From Mesoterricola sediminis (GTDB lineage Bacteria; Acidobacteriota; Holophagae; Holophagales; Holophagaceae): 64,000 bases of DNA. The DNA lies in contig NZ_AP027081.1 of NCBI RefSeq assembly GCF_030295425.1, positions 124,001-188,000 on the forward strand, in the 5' to 3' direction. Under the pieces are notes generated by a model. That model was not told the origin of the DNA. It was given only the letters and a program-made list of their open reading frames with translations, and searched no databases. Positions within the stretch are counted from its first letter, which is position 1. The number at the start of each line of letters is the position of its first letter. The translations under genes were made by a program, and so were the position numbers. Positions 52,479 to 62,443 of the stretch are shown here, one piece after another.

Positions 52479-55041
52479 GGGGATCCTGCGGGGGCTGCTC
52501 CGGATCCACCTGCGCCGGCCGGCCTGGCTCTGGGCGGCCCTGGCGGCCCTGACCCTGGCCCTGGGCCTGGGCGTGCTCCGGGTGGAGCGGCGCCTGGACC
52601 TCATGAGCCTCCTGCCCACCGACAATCCGGTGGTGCGGGCCAGCATCGAGGCCGGCGTCGGCCAGCAGGAACTCCTGTGGCTGGCCGCCGAGGGCGGCGA
52701 GGCGGACCTGGAGGCCCGGGAGGCCTGGGCGGAGCACCTCGTGGACGCCCTGCTCACCGACGGCGGCGTCCCCCTGAACGGCATGGGGGGCGAGGGGCGC
52801 ATCTCGCCGCCCATCCCCGTGCCCGAGGCCCGGGGGGCCTCCCTGTGGCCGCCCCTCCTGGCCGCCGGCAGCCTCCTCGAAGGGGACGCCGCGGTCACCC
52901 GGCTCGTCACCGAGCAGGCCTATGCCCTGGCGCCCATGCTCCTGGGGGACCGCCTGGCCCCCCTCCGGGACCCGGCCGAGGTGCGCCGCCGCTTCCAGGC
53001 CACGGCCAAGGCCCTGGCCTCGCCGGACCCGGCCCGGGCCCGCCTGGCCCAGCTCGATCCCCTCCAGCTCGCCCAGGGCGTGTCCGAGCGGGACGCGACC
53101 CGGCTGCGGGTCCTCTCCGATGCGCGGGCCTTCCCCCTGAAGCTCCGCACCGGCTACCTGGTGTCCCGGGACGCCCGGTTCGTCCTGGTGCCCCTGGTGC
53201 TGGACTTCCCCAGCGGGGACGCCCGGGCCACGAGCCGCCTCCTCCTGTGGCTGGGGCAGGGCGCCACCGGGCCCCTGCCCGCCACCGCCAGCCGGGCCCA
53301 GGTCCTCCGCGCCCTGGCGCCGGCCGAAGGCCGGCCCTTCGCCATCCAGGCCACCGGCGCCCACGCCATCGCCTGGCACGAATCGCACATCCTGACCCGG
53401 GAGGTCCTCCTGAGCCTCGCGCTCAGCTTCATCCTCATCGGCCTCGTCTACTGGATCGGCTTCCGCACCCTGGCCGGGTACGGCTTCGTGGTGATCCCCC
53501 TCCTGCTGGGCATGCTCTGGGCCCTGGGCCTCACCGGCTGGGTGCTGGGGCGCCTCAACCTCATGGCGGCGGCCTTCGGGGCGGTGCTCCTGGGGGTGGG
53601 GGACGACGTGGGCATCCTCCTCTTCAGCCGGTACCGGGACGAACGGCAGGCCGGGCGATCCAAGGCCCTCGCCCTGCGGGCGGCCCTGCTTTCCACCGGC
53701 CCGGGCGTCATCGCGGGCGGCCTCGCCACCGCGGCGGCCTTCCTGGCCTGCGTCGCGGCCCCCTTCCCGGGCTTCCGGGACCTGGGGCTCACGGCGGGCC
53801 TGGGCCTGCTGGCCTGCATGGCCTCGAGCTTCCTCGTCCTGCCGGCCCTGCTCCTGACCCTGGACCAGGGGCGCGGCACCTTCGCCCCCGCCGCGGGGGC
53901 CCATGCCGCCCTCCCCCCCCTGCGCCCCTGGAAGCCGGTGGCCGCCGCGGTCGCCCTCGTCCTCGCCGTCGCCGGCATCAAGGGCCTGCGCTGGGAGGAG
54001 GACCTGCGCCGCTTCCGCCAGCAGGGCAACCCCGCCCTCGCCCTGCAGGAGTCCCTGGGCCGGGTGCTGGGCGCGGGGCTGCAGCCGCTGGCCGTGCAGA
54101 TCCCCCTCGACGATCCCGAGAACCTGCCCCGCCTCTGGAACGCCCTGGCCGAGCCCCTCCGGAAGGAGGGCATCCCCATGCCGGCCTGGCAGGTCCCGGA
54201 GCCCGAGCTCCGGCGGGTGCTGGCCTCGGACACCTGGTACAACCGGACCCTGGAGGAGGCCGCCGCCGCCGGCCTGGATCCCACCGCCCTGGAGCGGCCC
54301 CTGGCCGCCCTGCGGCGCTCCGCCCAGGATCCCCTGAACGTCCCGCGCAGCCTCCAGTCCCTCATCCCCCCCATGAAGGCCCTGCCGGAACGGGGCGCCC
54401 CGCGGGGGGCCGCCTGGAAGCCGGCGCCGAGGGCGGACGCGCCCGCGCCGGCCCCGGCCACCTTCACCCTGCCCCTGCGCCTGCCGGAGGCGGCCCAGGA
54501 GCGCGTCCAGCCCGCGATCGAGGCCGCCGGGGCCCGCATGGTCGGGACCCGGCCCCTCTTCAAGGCCATCAAGGCCGTGGCCCGGGACGCGCTGCGGGAG
54601 GTCATCCTCCTCGCCCTGGGCGCGGTGCTGGCGGTGGTCGCGGTCTTCGGGCGCCGGCCCCGGTTCCTGGCCATGGCCCTCCTCCCCCTCGCCGCGAGCC
54701 AGGCGGGGACCCTGGGCATCCTGGGCTGGACCGGGGAGCCCCTCACCTTCCTGTCCCTCGTCGCCATCCCCATCGCCCTCGGCGTGAGCGTGGACACCGC
54801 CATGAACCTGCTGCACCGCTCCCGGCTGGAGCCCGGCGCCGCGGCCAAGGTGGCCCGGGTCAACGCCGTGTGCGCCGGAACCACCCTGGCCGGCTTCGGC
54901 GGACTCGTGTTCAGCGGCTACCGGGGCCTCCGGGGCCTGGGCCTGGCCGCCCTGGGCGGCGTGGCCCTGGCCCTCCTGGCCACCCAGTGGCTGCTCCCCT
55001 GGGTCCTGGAGAAGTGGCCCCTGCACCGGAGGCGCCCGTGA
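52471..55041 (+). CDS. MMPL/RND-family exporter
   Basis: This 856-residue membrane protein has the RND half-repeat plan. A first helix (residues 18-38) is followed by a large periplasmic domain, a group of helices at about 310-470 (LSLALSFILIGLVYWIGFRTL onward), a second periplasmic domain and a second group at 690-850. The transmembrane Asp pair GVGDDVGILLFSRYRDE near 375 and GVSVDTAMNLLHRS near 770 fits proton-driven MMPL transporters, which move lipids or siderophore-like molecules. The ATG overlaps the preceding stop. Cargo unknown; hopanoid-type HpnN transporters are similar in size. Confidence 0.85.
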   Translation: MGKGILRGLLRIHLRRPAWLWAALAALTLALGLGVLRVERRLDLMSLLPTDNPVVRASIEAGVGQQELLWLAAEGGEADLEAREAWAEHLVDALLTDGGVPLNGMGGEGRISPPIPVPEARGASLWPPLLAAGSLLEGDAAVTRLVTEQAYALAPMLLGDRLAPLRDPAEVRRRFQATAKALASPDPARARLAQLDPLQLAQGVSERDATRLRVLSDARAFPLKLRTGYLVSRDARFVLVPLVLDFPSGDARATSRLLLWLGQGATGPLPATASRAQVLRALAPAEGRPFAIQATGAHAIAWHESHILTREVLLSLALSFILIGLVYWIGFRTLAGYGFVVIPLLLGMLWALGLTGWVLGRLNLMAAAFGAVLLGVGDDVGILLFSRYRDERQAGRSKALALRAALLSTGPGVIAGGLATAAAFLACVAAPFPGFRDLGLTAGLGLLACMASSFLVLPALLLTLDQGRGTFAPAAGAHAALPPLRPWKPVAAAVALVLAVAGIKGLRWEEDLRRFRQQGNPALALQESLGRVLGAGLQPLAVQIPLDDPENLPRLWNALAEPLRKEGIPMPAWQVPEPELRRVLASDTWYNRTLEEAAAAGLDPTALERPLAALRRSAQDPLNVPRSLQSLIPPMKALPERGAPRGAAWKPAPRADAPAPAPATFTLPLRLPEAAQERVQPAIEAAGARMVGTRPLFKAIKAVARDALREVILLALGAVLAVVAVFGRRPRFLAMALLPLAASQAGTLGILGWTGEPLTFLSLVAIPIALGVSVDTAMNLLHRSRLEPGAAAKVARVNAVCAGTTLAGFGGLVFSGYRGLRGLGLAALGGVALALLATQWLLPWVLEKWPLHRRRP

Positions 55042-56093
55042 ACCCCCTCGAGACCCTCCTCCAGGCCCGTCTCCGGGAGGGGCCGGTGCCCGCCGCCGAC
55101 GTCATGGCCCTGGCCCTCTACCATCCCGGCCACGGCTACTACCGCCGCGCCCAGGGCCCCTGGGGCTTCGAGGGCGGCGACTACTACACGGCCCTGGACC
55201 TGGGCCCCCTGCTGGGCGAGGCCCTCTGTCTCCGCCTGCTGCGCGCCTGGGAGGACCTGGGCCGGCCGGAGACCTTCACCGTCCTGGAGCCCGGCGCGGG
55301 CCGGGGCTGGCTGGGCCGGGACATCCTCCAGGCCGCCACGGGCCCCTTCGCGGAGGCCCTCCGCTACGTGCACCGGGACGACAACCCCGCCGCCCGTGCC
55401 GCCGCCGGGGAGGCCCTGGCCCCCTGGCCGGACCGGGTCCGTTTCGCCGCCGAAGGCGAGGCCCTGCCTCCCTTCGTGGGCGCCGTCCTCTCCAACGAGC
55501 TCTTCGACGCCCTGCCCGCCCAGCCCTGGCGCTGGGACGGGGCGCGATGGACCCGGGAGATGCTGACCCCCGACGGCCCCGCGTGGCTCCCCGGGGAGCC
55601 CTGCGAGGCCACCGCCTGGTTCGCCGCCCACGCCCAGGACGGCCTGGAATCCGGGGACGGCGCCCCCTGGTGCGCGGCGCTCCCGGACGTGGTCGCGGAC
55701 CTGGCCCGCCCCCTGGAGGCCGGGCTCTTCCTGGCCATCGACTACGGGGAGCAGGCCTCCCGCCTCGTGGACAAGGGCGCCGACCTCCGCCGGTACAAGG
55801 GCCACCAGGTGGACGGCAAATGGTGGGAGGACCTGGGCGACTCCGACCTCACCGCCGACGTGGACTTCACCCGCCTCGCCTCCCTCCTCGGCGGTCACGG
55901 CTTCGGCCCCGCGGCCACGGTCACCCTCAGCCGCTGGGTGCGGGAGCACGCCCCCCTGGGCGAATGGGAGGAGGCCTGGGCCTCCCTCACCCCCGCCGTC
56001 CGGATCCAGCGCATGGAGAACCTGCTCCAGCTCACCCTCCCAACGATGATGGGCGAGCGCTTCCGCGTCCTGGAGGCCTGGAAGCGCGCCTGA
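55038..56093 (+). CDS. SAM-dependent methyltransferase, MidA/NDUFAF7 family
   Basis: This 351-residue protein matches the DUF185/MidA group: NPLETLLQARLREGPVPAADVMALALYHPGHGYYRR at the start, GGDYYTALDLGPLLGEAL near 50, the SAM-binding VLEPGAGRGWLGRDIL near 80, VLSNELFDALPAQPW near 155 and LAIDYGEQASRLVDKGADLRRYKGHQV near 232. NDUFAF7 methylates an Arg of complex I in mitochondria; the bacterial function is not known. The GTG at 55038 overlaps the exporter stop. It is the last gene of the sigma-factor operon. Confidence 0.88.
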   Translation: MNPLETLLQARLREGPVPAADVMALALYHPGHGYYRRAQGPWGFEGGDYYTALDLGPLLGEALCLRLLRAWEDLGRPETFTVLEPGAGRGWLGRDILQAATGPFAEALRYVHRDDNPAARAAAGEALAPWPDRVRFAAEGEALPPFVGAVLSNELFDALPAQPWRWDGARWTREMLTPDGPAWLPGEPCEATAWFAAHAQDGLESGDGAPWCAALPDVVADLARPLEAGLFLAIDYGEQASRLVDKGADLRRYKGHQVDGKWWEDLGDSDLTADVDFTRLASLLGGHGFGPAATVTLSRWVREHAPLGEWEEAWASLTPAVRIQRMENLLQLTLPTMMGERFRVLEAWKRA

Positions 56094-56116
56094 GCCGCGC
56101 CAGGCCCCGTGCCGTC

Positions 56117-56137
56117 GGCCGGCGCCTGGCGCCGGCC
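56117..56137. repeat. GC-rich hairpin after the methyltransferase gene
   Basis: GGCCGGCGC (56117-56125) and GCGCCGGCC (56129-56137) form a perfect 9-bp stem with a 3-base loop, 24 bases after the stop. No T-run follows, so it is at best a weak terminator or an RNA-stabilising stem. Confidence 0.45.
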
Positions 56138-56229
56138 GGGCGCGGCGCGTCGACGGGGCCCTTCCGGGGGACCCTCGCGTAGCGATACAATTTCCTTCCC
56201 TTTCGCCACCCCTCATCCGGAGTCACCCC

Positions 56230-58365
56230 ATGTCCTCCCTTCGAACCCGGCTCGTCCTCGGCCTCGCCCCCCTCGTGGTCCTGGCCGCCCCCCTCCGCGC
56301 GGAGCAGCCCGTGAAGCCCTCCCCCACCCTCGAAGCCCTCATCGCCCCCTGGACCGGCCCTTACGGCGGCGTGCCCCCCTGGGACAAGGTGAAGCCCGCC
56401 GACTTCGTGGCGGCCTTCGACCTGGCCATGGCCGACGCCCGCAAGCACATCCAGGCCATCGCCACGGATCCCGCGGCCCCGACCTTCCAGAACACCATCG
56501 AGGCCCTGGAGCGCGCGACCCGGATGTTCGACCGGGTCAACGTCCTCACCGGCGTCCACTTCAGCACCCTGAAGACCGGCGAGGTCCCCGCCATCGAGGC
56601 GGCCATGGCCCCCAAGCTCTCCGCCTACTTCGACGAGATCACCCAGAACGGCCCGCTCTTCAAGCGCATCGAGGCCGTCTACGAGAGCCGGGACAAGGCC
56701 GGGCTCACCCCCGTCCAGAAGCGGCTCGCCTGGGACTACTACACCAACTTCGTGCGCGCCGGGGCCAGGCTCGACCCCGCCCAGAAGACCCGGATCAAGG
56801 CCCTGAACCAGGAGCTGGCCTCCCTCTTCACCCGGTTCGCCCAGAACGTCGTCCTGGAGGAGAGCGAGGTCTTCGCCGTCTTCGACAAGGAATCCGACCT
56901 GGCCGGCCTCTCCCCCGACTTCAAGGCCTCCCTGGCCCGGGCCGCCGAGGCGAAGGGCCTCAAGGGCAAGTGGCTCGTCGCCAACACCCGCAGCGCCATG
57001 GAGCCCTTCCTCGCCTACTGCGACAACCGCGCGGCCCGCGAGAAGGTGTGGCGCAACTACATCAAGCGCGGCGACAACGACGACGCCCGGGACACCAAGG
57101 CCCTCATCCCCAGGATCCTGAAGCTCCGCTTCGAGCGCGCCCAGCTCCTGGGCTACAAGACCCACGCCCACTGGTCCCTCGAGAAGTCCATGGCCGGCAC
57201 CCCTGAGAAGGCCGTTGCCCTGATGGAGGCCGTGTGGAAGCCCGCCGCCGCCCAGGTCCGCAAGGACGTGGCCGAGATGCAGGCCATCATCGCCAAGGAG
57301 GGCGGCAGCTTCAAGCTCGCCGCCTGGGACTACCGCTACTACGCGGAGAAGCTCCGCAAGGCCAAGTACGACCTGGACCTCAAGGAGGTCACGCCCTACA
57401 TGCAGCTGGACAAGCTGCGTGAAGGCATGTTCTGGGCCGCGAACCGCGCCTACGGCGTGACCTTCCACCCCGTGGAGGGCCTGCCCGTGCAGCACCCCGA
57501 CGTGAAGGTCTGGGAGGTCAAGGACGCCCGCGGCGCCCACCTGGCGCTCTGGTACTTCGATCCCTTCGCCCGGGCCGGCAAGAGCAGCGGCGCCTGGATG
57601 AACGAATACCGCACCCAGCGCCACTTCGACGGAGACGTCACGCCCATCGTCTCCAACAACTCCAATTTCACGAAGGCGGGCCCCGGCGAGCCGGTGCTCC
57701 TGAGCTTCGACGACGCCCAGACCATGTTCCACGAGTTCGGCCACGCCCTGCACGGGATGCTGAGCAACGTGGTCTATCCCTCCATGGCCGGCACCAACGT
57801 CGCCCGGGACTTCGTGGAGTTCCCCTCCCAGATCAACGAGCACTTCTTCCTGACCCCCGAGGTGCTCAACCGCTTCGCCCTCCATTACAAGACGGGCAAG
57901 CCCATTCCCCAGACCCTGGTGGACCGCATCAAGAAGGCCGAGACCTTCAACCAGGGCTTCATCACCATGGAGTTCCTGGCCTCGGCCATGATCGACATGA
58001 AGTTCCACCTGGCCGGGGGCGCCCCCATCGACCCCGCCAGGTTCGAGCGGGAGGAGCTGGCCCGCCTCGGCATGCCCGAGGAGATCGTGATGCGGCACCG
58101 GCCCACCCAGTTCAACCACATCTTCAGCTCGGACGGTTACTCGGCTGCCTACTACTCCTACCTCTGGGCCGACGCCCTCACGGCTGACGCCTGGGAGGCC
58201 TTCCTGGAGAACCGGGGCCCCTGGGACGACGCCGTCTCCGAGCGCCTGAAGGCCACCGTGCTGTCCGTGGGCAACACCTGGGATCCCGCCGACAGCTTCC
58301 GGGCCTTCCGGGGCCGGGACGTGAACACGGACGCGCTGATGCGCAAGCGGGGCTTCCTCAAGTAG
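56230..58365 (+). CDS. M3-family metallopeptidase (peptidyl-dipeptidase Dcp type)
   Basis: This 711-residue peptidase has a signal peptide (LVLGLAPLVVLAAPLRAEQP) and the M3 zinc motif MFHEFGHALHGMLSN near residue 498, with the third ligand Glu in NVARDFVEFPSQINEHFF about 25 residues on. The C-terminal RPTQFNHIFSSDGYSAAYYSYLWADALTADA contains the His/Tyr substrate-binding motif typical of Dcp and oligopeptidase A. It would degrade oligopeptides in the periplasm. ATG 56230 has GGAGTCACC upstream. The gene is transcribed alone and ends in a strong terminator. Confidence 0.92.
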   Translation: MSSLRTRLVLGLAPLVVLAAPLRAEQPVKPSPTLEALIAPWTGPYGGVPPWDKVKPADFVAAFDLAMADARKHIQAIATDPAAPTFQNTIEALERATRMFDRVNVLTGVHFSTLKTGEVPAIEAAMAPKLSAYFDEITQNGPLFKRIEAVYESRDKAGLTPVQKRLAWDYYTNFVRAGARLDPAQKTRIKALNQELASLFTRFAQNVVLEESEVFAVFDKESDLAGLSPDFKASLARAAEAKGLKGKWLVANTRSAMEPFLAYCDNRAAREKVWRNYIKRGDNDDARDTKALIPRILKLRFERAQLLGYKTHAHWSLEKSMAGTPEKAVALMEAVWKPAAAQVRKDVAEMQAIIAKEGGSFKLAAWDYRYYAEKLRKAKYDLDLKEVTPYMQLDKLREGMFWAANRAYGVTFHPVEGLPVQHPDVKVWEVKDARGAHLALWYFDPFARAGKSSGAWMNEYRTQRHFDGDVTPIVSNNSNFTKAGPGEPVLLSFDDAQTMFHEFGHALHGMLSNVVYPSMAGTNVARDFVEFPSQINEHFFLTPEVLNRFALHYKTGKPIPQTLVDRIKKAETFNQGFITMEFLASAMIDMKFHLAGGAPIDPARFEREELARLGMPEEIVMRHRPTQFNHIFSSDGYSAAYYSYLWADALTADAWEAFLENRGPWDDAVSERLKATVLSVGNTWDPADSFRAFRGRDVNTDALMRKRGFLK

Positions 58366-58378
58366 CGGCGGCCCCAGG

Positions 58379-58410
58379 CGCGCCCCCGGCGGCCCACCGG
58401 GGGCGCGTTT
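58379..58410 (+). terminator. Intrinsic terminator of the M3 peptidase gene
   Basis: A perfect 11-bp stem (58379-58389 with 58397-58407, loop CGGCCCA) is followed by TTT, starting about 14 bases after the stop codon. Confidence 0.8.
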
Positions 58411-58417
58411 GAAAAAC

Positions 58418-58436
58418 TCCCTTGCTTTTCAAGGGA
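58418..58436. promoter_or_regulatory. Inverted repeat upstream of rplU
   Basis: TCCCTTG-N5-CAAGGGA lies about 85 bases before the rplU start, in the rplU leader. It is a short AU-richer hairpin in an otherwise GC-rich area. It could be an operator, or part of a ribosomal-protein leader RNA; I cannot tell which. Confidence 0.35.
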
Positions 58437-58520
58437 ATCGGTGACATTCTGTTGGGCCTTGCCCTGGGCTCCCCAAGTGCGCCGCTCCCGACGCCGCCCG
58501 GGCCTCCAAGAGAGGATGCC

Positions 58521-58832
58521 ATGTACGCAGTGATCCAGACCGGCGGCAAACAGTACCGCGTTTCCGAAGGCGACATCGTCCGTGTCGAACTCCTGGACAA
58601 GGAGATCAAGGACGCCGTCGTGTTCGACCGCGTGCTCCTGGTGGACGACAACGGGAACCTGAAGGTCGGCAAGCCCGTCCTCGAGGGCGCCTCCGTCACC
58701 GGCGAAGTCATCACCCATGACCGCGCCAAGAAGGTCGTCATCTTCAAGAAGAAGCGCACCACGACCTACCAGCGCACCAAGGGCCACCGCCAGGGGTACA
58801 CCGAGGTCCGCATCAAGGGCATCCAGGCCTAG
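58521..58832 (+). CDS. rplU: 50S ribosomal protein L21
   Basis: This 103-residue protein has the L21 pattern MYAVIQTGGKQYRVSEGDIV at the start and KKKRTTTYQRTKGHRQGYTEVRI at the end. L21 binds 23S rRNA with L20. The ATG at 58521 has AGAGGA upstream. It heads the standard rplU-rpmA-obg order. The length equals that of E. coli L21. Confidence 0.97.
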   Translation: MYAVIQTGGKQYRVSEGDIVRVELLDKEIKDAVVFDRVLLVDDNGNLKVGKPVLEGASVTGEVITHDRAKKVVIFKKKRTTTYQRTKGHRQGYTEVRIKGIQA

Positions 58833-58863
58833 GCCGGTCATCGAGAAGCAGAGAGGTTAAGTC

Positions 58864-59124
58864 ATGGCTCACAAAAAAGGTGTAGGTTCCAGCCGCAACG
58901 GCCGCGATTCCAATGCTCAGCGCCTGGGTGTGAAGGCCTTCGGCGGCCAGCTCGTGACCGCCGGGTCCATCATCGTCCGCCAGCGCGGCACCCGCTTCAA
59001 GATGGGCGTCAACGTCGGCATGGGCACCGACCACACGCTGTTCGCCAAGGTGGACGGCAAGGTGCGGTTCCAGGACAAGGGCCAGCACGGCCGTTTCATC
59101 CACGTGGATCCCGTCGAGGCCTGA
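58864..59124 (+). CDS. rpmA: 50S ribosomal protein L27
   Basis: This 86-residue protein begins [20 protein letters not shown], so no N-terminal cleavage extension of the Firmicutes kind is present, and continues [22 protein letters not shown]. The N-terminal tail reaches the peptidyl-transferase centre. It follows rplU by 31 bases with AGAGAGGTTAAGTC upstream. A strong hairpin separates it from obg. Confidence 0.97.
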   Translation: MAHKKGVGSSRNGRDSNAQRLGVKAFGGQLVTAGSIIVRQRGTRFKMGVNVGMGTDHTLFAKVDGKVRFQDKGQHGRFIHVDPVEA

Positions 59125-59140
59125 TCCACCCCGTCCGGAT

Positions 59141-59180
59141 GATGAGCGCGCGGCGCATGGCCGTGCGCTCATCTCATTTC
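59141..59180 (+). terminator. Hairpin between rpmA and obg (terminator or attenuator)
   Basis: Bases 59141-59154 pair with 59160-59173 in a 14-bp stem with one G-U pair and a 5-base loop, followed by TCATTTC. It would reduce read-through from the ribosomal-protein genes into obg. The T-run is imperfect. Confidence 0.6.
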
Positions 59181-59190
59181 AGGCACCCTC

Positions 59191-60191
<1,001 letters not shown>

Positions 60192-60195
<4 letters not shown>

Positions 60196-61190
60196 GGCGG
60201 GTGGGGCTCCTGGGAGGCACCTTCAACCCTCCCCACGCCGGCCACCTCCGTCTCGCCGAACTCGCCATGGAACACCTCGCCCTGGACGAGGTGCGCCTGG
60301 TGCCCACCGCCCTGCCGCCCCACAAGGCCGCCCCCGGGCTGGACGGACCCGCCCGGGTCCGCCTCCTCCGGGACCTCCCCTACCCGGTGGAGACTCTGGA
60401 GGTGGAGCGCGGCGGCGCCAGCTACACCGTGGACACCCTGGAGGCCCTCGCCGCCCGGGAGCCGGAAGCCGCCTGGATCCTGCTGATGGGCAGCGACCAG
60501 TTCGAGGGGTTCGGGACCTGGCGCCGTCCGGACCGGATCCTCGAGCTCGCCGCCCTCGCCGTGTCCCCCCGCCCCGGGCGGGAGGCCTTCCGGGTGCCGG
60601 CCCTCCTGGACGGGCGGGAACGGGCCGCCTGGACCGGGGCCCCCGGGGAGTGGGTCCGCCTGCCGGGGACCCGGCTGGACCTGGCCTCCACCGGCCTCCG
60701 GACCCTCCTGGCGGAGGGGCTCGACCCCGAGGGGATCCCCCCTCAAGTTCTGGCTGCCATTTGCCGGGAAAACCAGTACCGTAATGACTGTTTGGGAGAA
60801 CGAATGACCCTCGAGCCGCGGCTCGCGAGCGTGGTTGAAGCTGCCCGCTCCAAGAAAGCCTTCCGGATCCGCCTCTTCGATGTGACGGGGATCGCCAGCT
60901 TCACCGACACGTTCGCCTTCATGTCCGGCGGCAGCGACCGCCAGAACCGCGCCATCGCCGACGCCGTGGAGGAGAAGCTCAAGGAGCAGGGTGTCCGTCC
61001 CATCTCGCGCGAAGGCGAGCAGAACGGCAACTGGATCCTCCTGGATTTCGGGGACCTGATCGTCCACGTCATGGACGAGGAAACCCGCGGATTCTACAAT
61101 CTTGAAGGCCTCTGGAAGGAGGGCAGGGAACTGGAGCTGCCGCCCGACGTCCCTCCTTCCGGCGCCGCGACCGAGACCCGGGAGGGGTGA
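60192..61190 (+). CDS. nadD: Fused nicotinate-nucleotide adenylyltransferase (NadD) and ribosomal silencing factor (RsfS)
   Basis: This 332-residue frame joins two proteins that are normally separate. Residues 1-200 are NadD: GLLGGTFNPPHAGHL near 6, MGSDQFEGFGTW near 95 and ASTGLR near 173, which makes NaAD for NAD synthesis. Residues 205-332 are RsfS/RsfA: SKKAFRIRLFDVTGIASFTD, MSGGSDRQNRAIADAVEEKL and the closing WILLDFGDLIVHVMDEETRGFYNLEGLW, which blocks 50S-30S joining in starvation. No stop separates them. An ATG at 60804 (residue 205) behind GGGAG could also start RsfS alone. Linked to obg and gdh. Confidence 0.88.
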
Positions 61191-61192
61191 CC

Positions 61193-62443
61193 ATGCTGAA
61201 TTCCCACAACGCCTTCGACGCGATGTCGTCCCGCCTCCGCGTCGCGGCCGAGCTGTACGGTCTCGAGGAGGCGCTCTTCAAGGTCTTCATCGCCCCCATC
61301 CGCTCCATCATCGTCAGCTGCCCCGTGCACATGGACGACGGGCGCTGGGAGGTCTTCACCGGCTACCGCGTGCAGCACAACGTGGCGCGCGGCCCCGCGA
61401 AGGGCGGCATCCGCTACGACCCCCGCATCACCCTCGACGAGATCAAGGCCGGCGCCGCGTGGAACACGTGGAAGACCGCCGTGGTCGACGTGCCCTTCGG
61501 CGGCGGCAAGGGCGGCGTGATCTGCGATCCGACCCGCATGAGCGACGGCGAGCTGGAGCGGCTCACCCGCCGCTACATCGCCGAGATCATGGACCTGCTG
61601 GGTCCCGACCGGGACGTGCCCGGCATCGACATGGGCACCAACAGCCACGTGATGGCGTGGGTCCTGGACACGTACACCATGCACACCCGCAAGACCGAGA
61701 ACGCGGTCGTCACCGGCAAGCCGATCTCCCTCGGCGGCAGCCTCGGGCGCACGGAGGCCGTGGGCCGCGGCATCCTCATCGCCGCCCGCGAGGCCATGCA
61801 GCGCCTGGGCAAGCCCCTGGCCGGGTCCACCCTCGCGGTGCAGGGCTTCGGCAACGTGGGCTCCCAGGCGGCGCGCCTCCTGCACGAGGCCGGCGCGCGC
61901 ATGGTGGCCGTCTCCGACCTGAAGGGCGCCATCCGCAACGACCGCGGCATCGACACCCACGCCCTGCTCAAGTACCACGCCGAGCACAAGACCGTCGTGG
62001 GCTTCCGGGGCGCCGAGCCCATGGACGCGAAGGAGCTCCTCACGATGCCCGTGGACATCCTCGTGCCCGCGGCCACCGAGAACCAGATCACCGAGGACAA
62101 CGCCGCCAAGGTCCGGGCCAAGGTCGTGGTGGAGGGCGCCAACGGGCCCACCAGCCCCGAGGCCGACCCGATCCTCCTGGACAACGGCGTCCTCGTCGTG
62201 CCCGACATCCTGGCCAACGTGGGCGGCGTCACCGTGAGCTACTTCGAGTGGGTGCAGAACCGCCTGGGCTTCTACTGGCGGGAGCGCGAGGTCAACGAGC
62301 GCCTCGTGGAGTACATGACCCACGCCTTCCAGGCCGTGTTCGCCACCACCGACAAGTTCAAGACCAACCCCCGCATCGGCGCCTACATCCTGGCCCTGGA
62401 CCGCGTGAGCCAGGCCATGCACGCCCGTGGGTTCTACGCCTAG
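61193..62443 (+). CDS. gdhA: Glu/Leu/Phe/Val dehydrogenase (glutamate dehydrogenase)
   Basis: This 416-residue enzyme carries out reversible oxidative deamination of glutamate with NAD(P). Catalytic and binding motifs: GPAKGGIRYDP near residue 66, with the key Lys, VPFGGGKGGVICDP near 98, the Rossmann LAVQGFGNVGSQAARLL near 215 and VEGANGPTSPEAD near 310. The length is that of the hexameric GdhA/GudB class. ATG 61193 is preferred to an overlapping GTG at 61187 because GGAGGGG is at proper spacing. The gene is downstream of nadD-rsfS and overlaps the beta-lactamase start by 17 bases. Confidence 0.93.
   Translation: MLNSHNAFDAMSSRLRVAAELYGLEEALFKVFIAPIRSIIVSCPVHMDDGRWEVFTGYRVQHNVARGPAKGGIRYDPRITLDEIKAGAAWNTWKTAVVDVPFGGGKGGVICDPTRMSDGELERLTRRYIAEIMDLLGPDRDVPGIDMGTNSHVMAWVLDTYTMHTRKTENAVVTGKPISLGGSLGRTEAVGRGILIAAREAMQRLGKPLAGSTLAVQGFGNVGSQAARLLHEAGARMVAVSDLKGAIRNDRGIDTHALLKYHAEHKTVVGFRGAEPMDAKELLTMPVDILVPAATENQITEDNAAKVRAKVVVEGANGPTSPEADPILLDNGVLVVPDILANVGGVTVSYFEWVQNRLGFYWREREVNERLVEYMTHAFQAVFATTDKFKTNPRIGAYILALDRVSQAMHARGFYA

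Noticed and set aside
56181-56191. TACAAT as -10 box for the M3 peptidase gene
   Set aside because: No acceptable -35 hexamer at the right distance; too weak to list.
60804-61190. Separate rsfS gene starting at ATG 60804
   Set aside because: There is no stop between nadD and this point, so I annotate one fused frame; internal initiation is kept only as a possibility.
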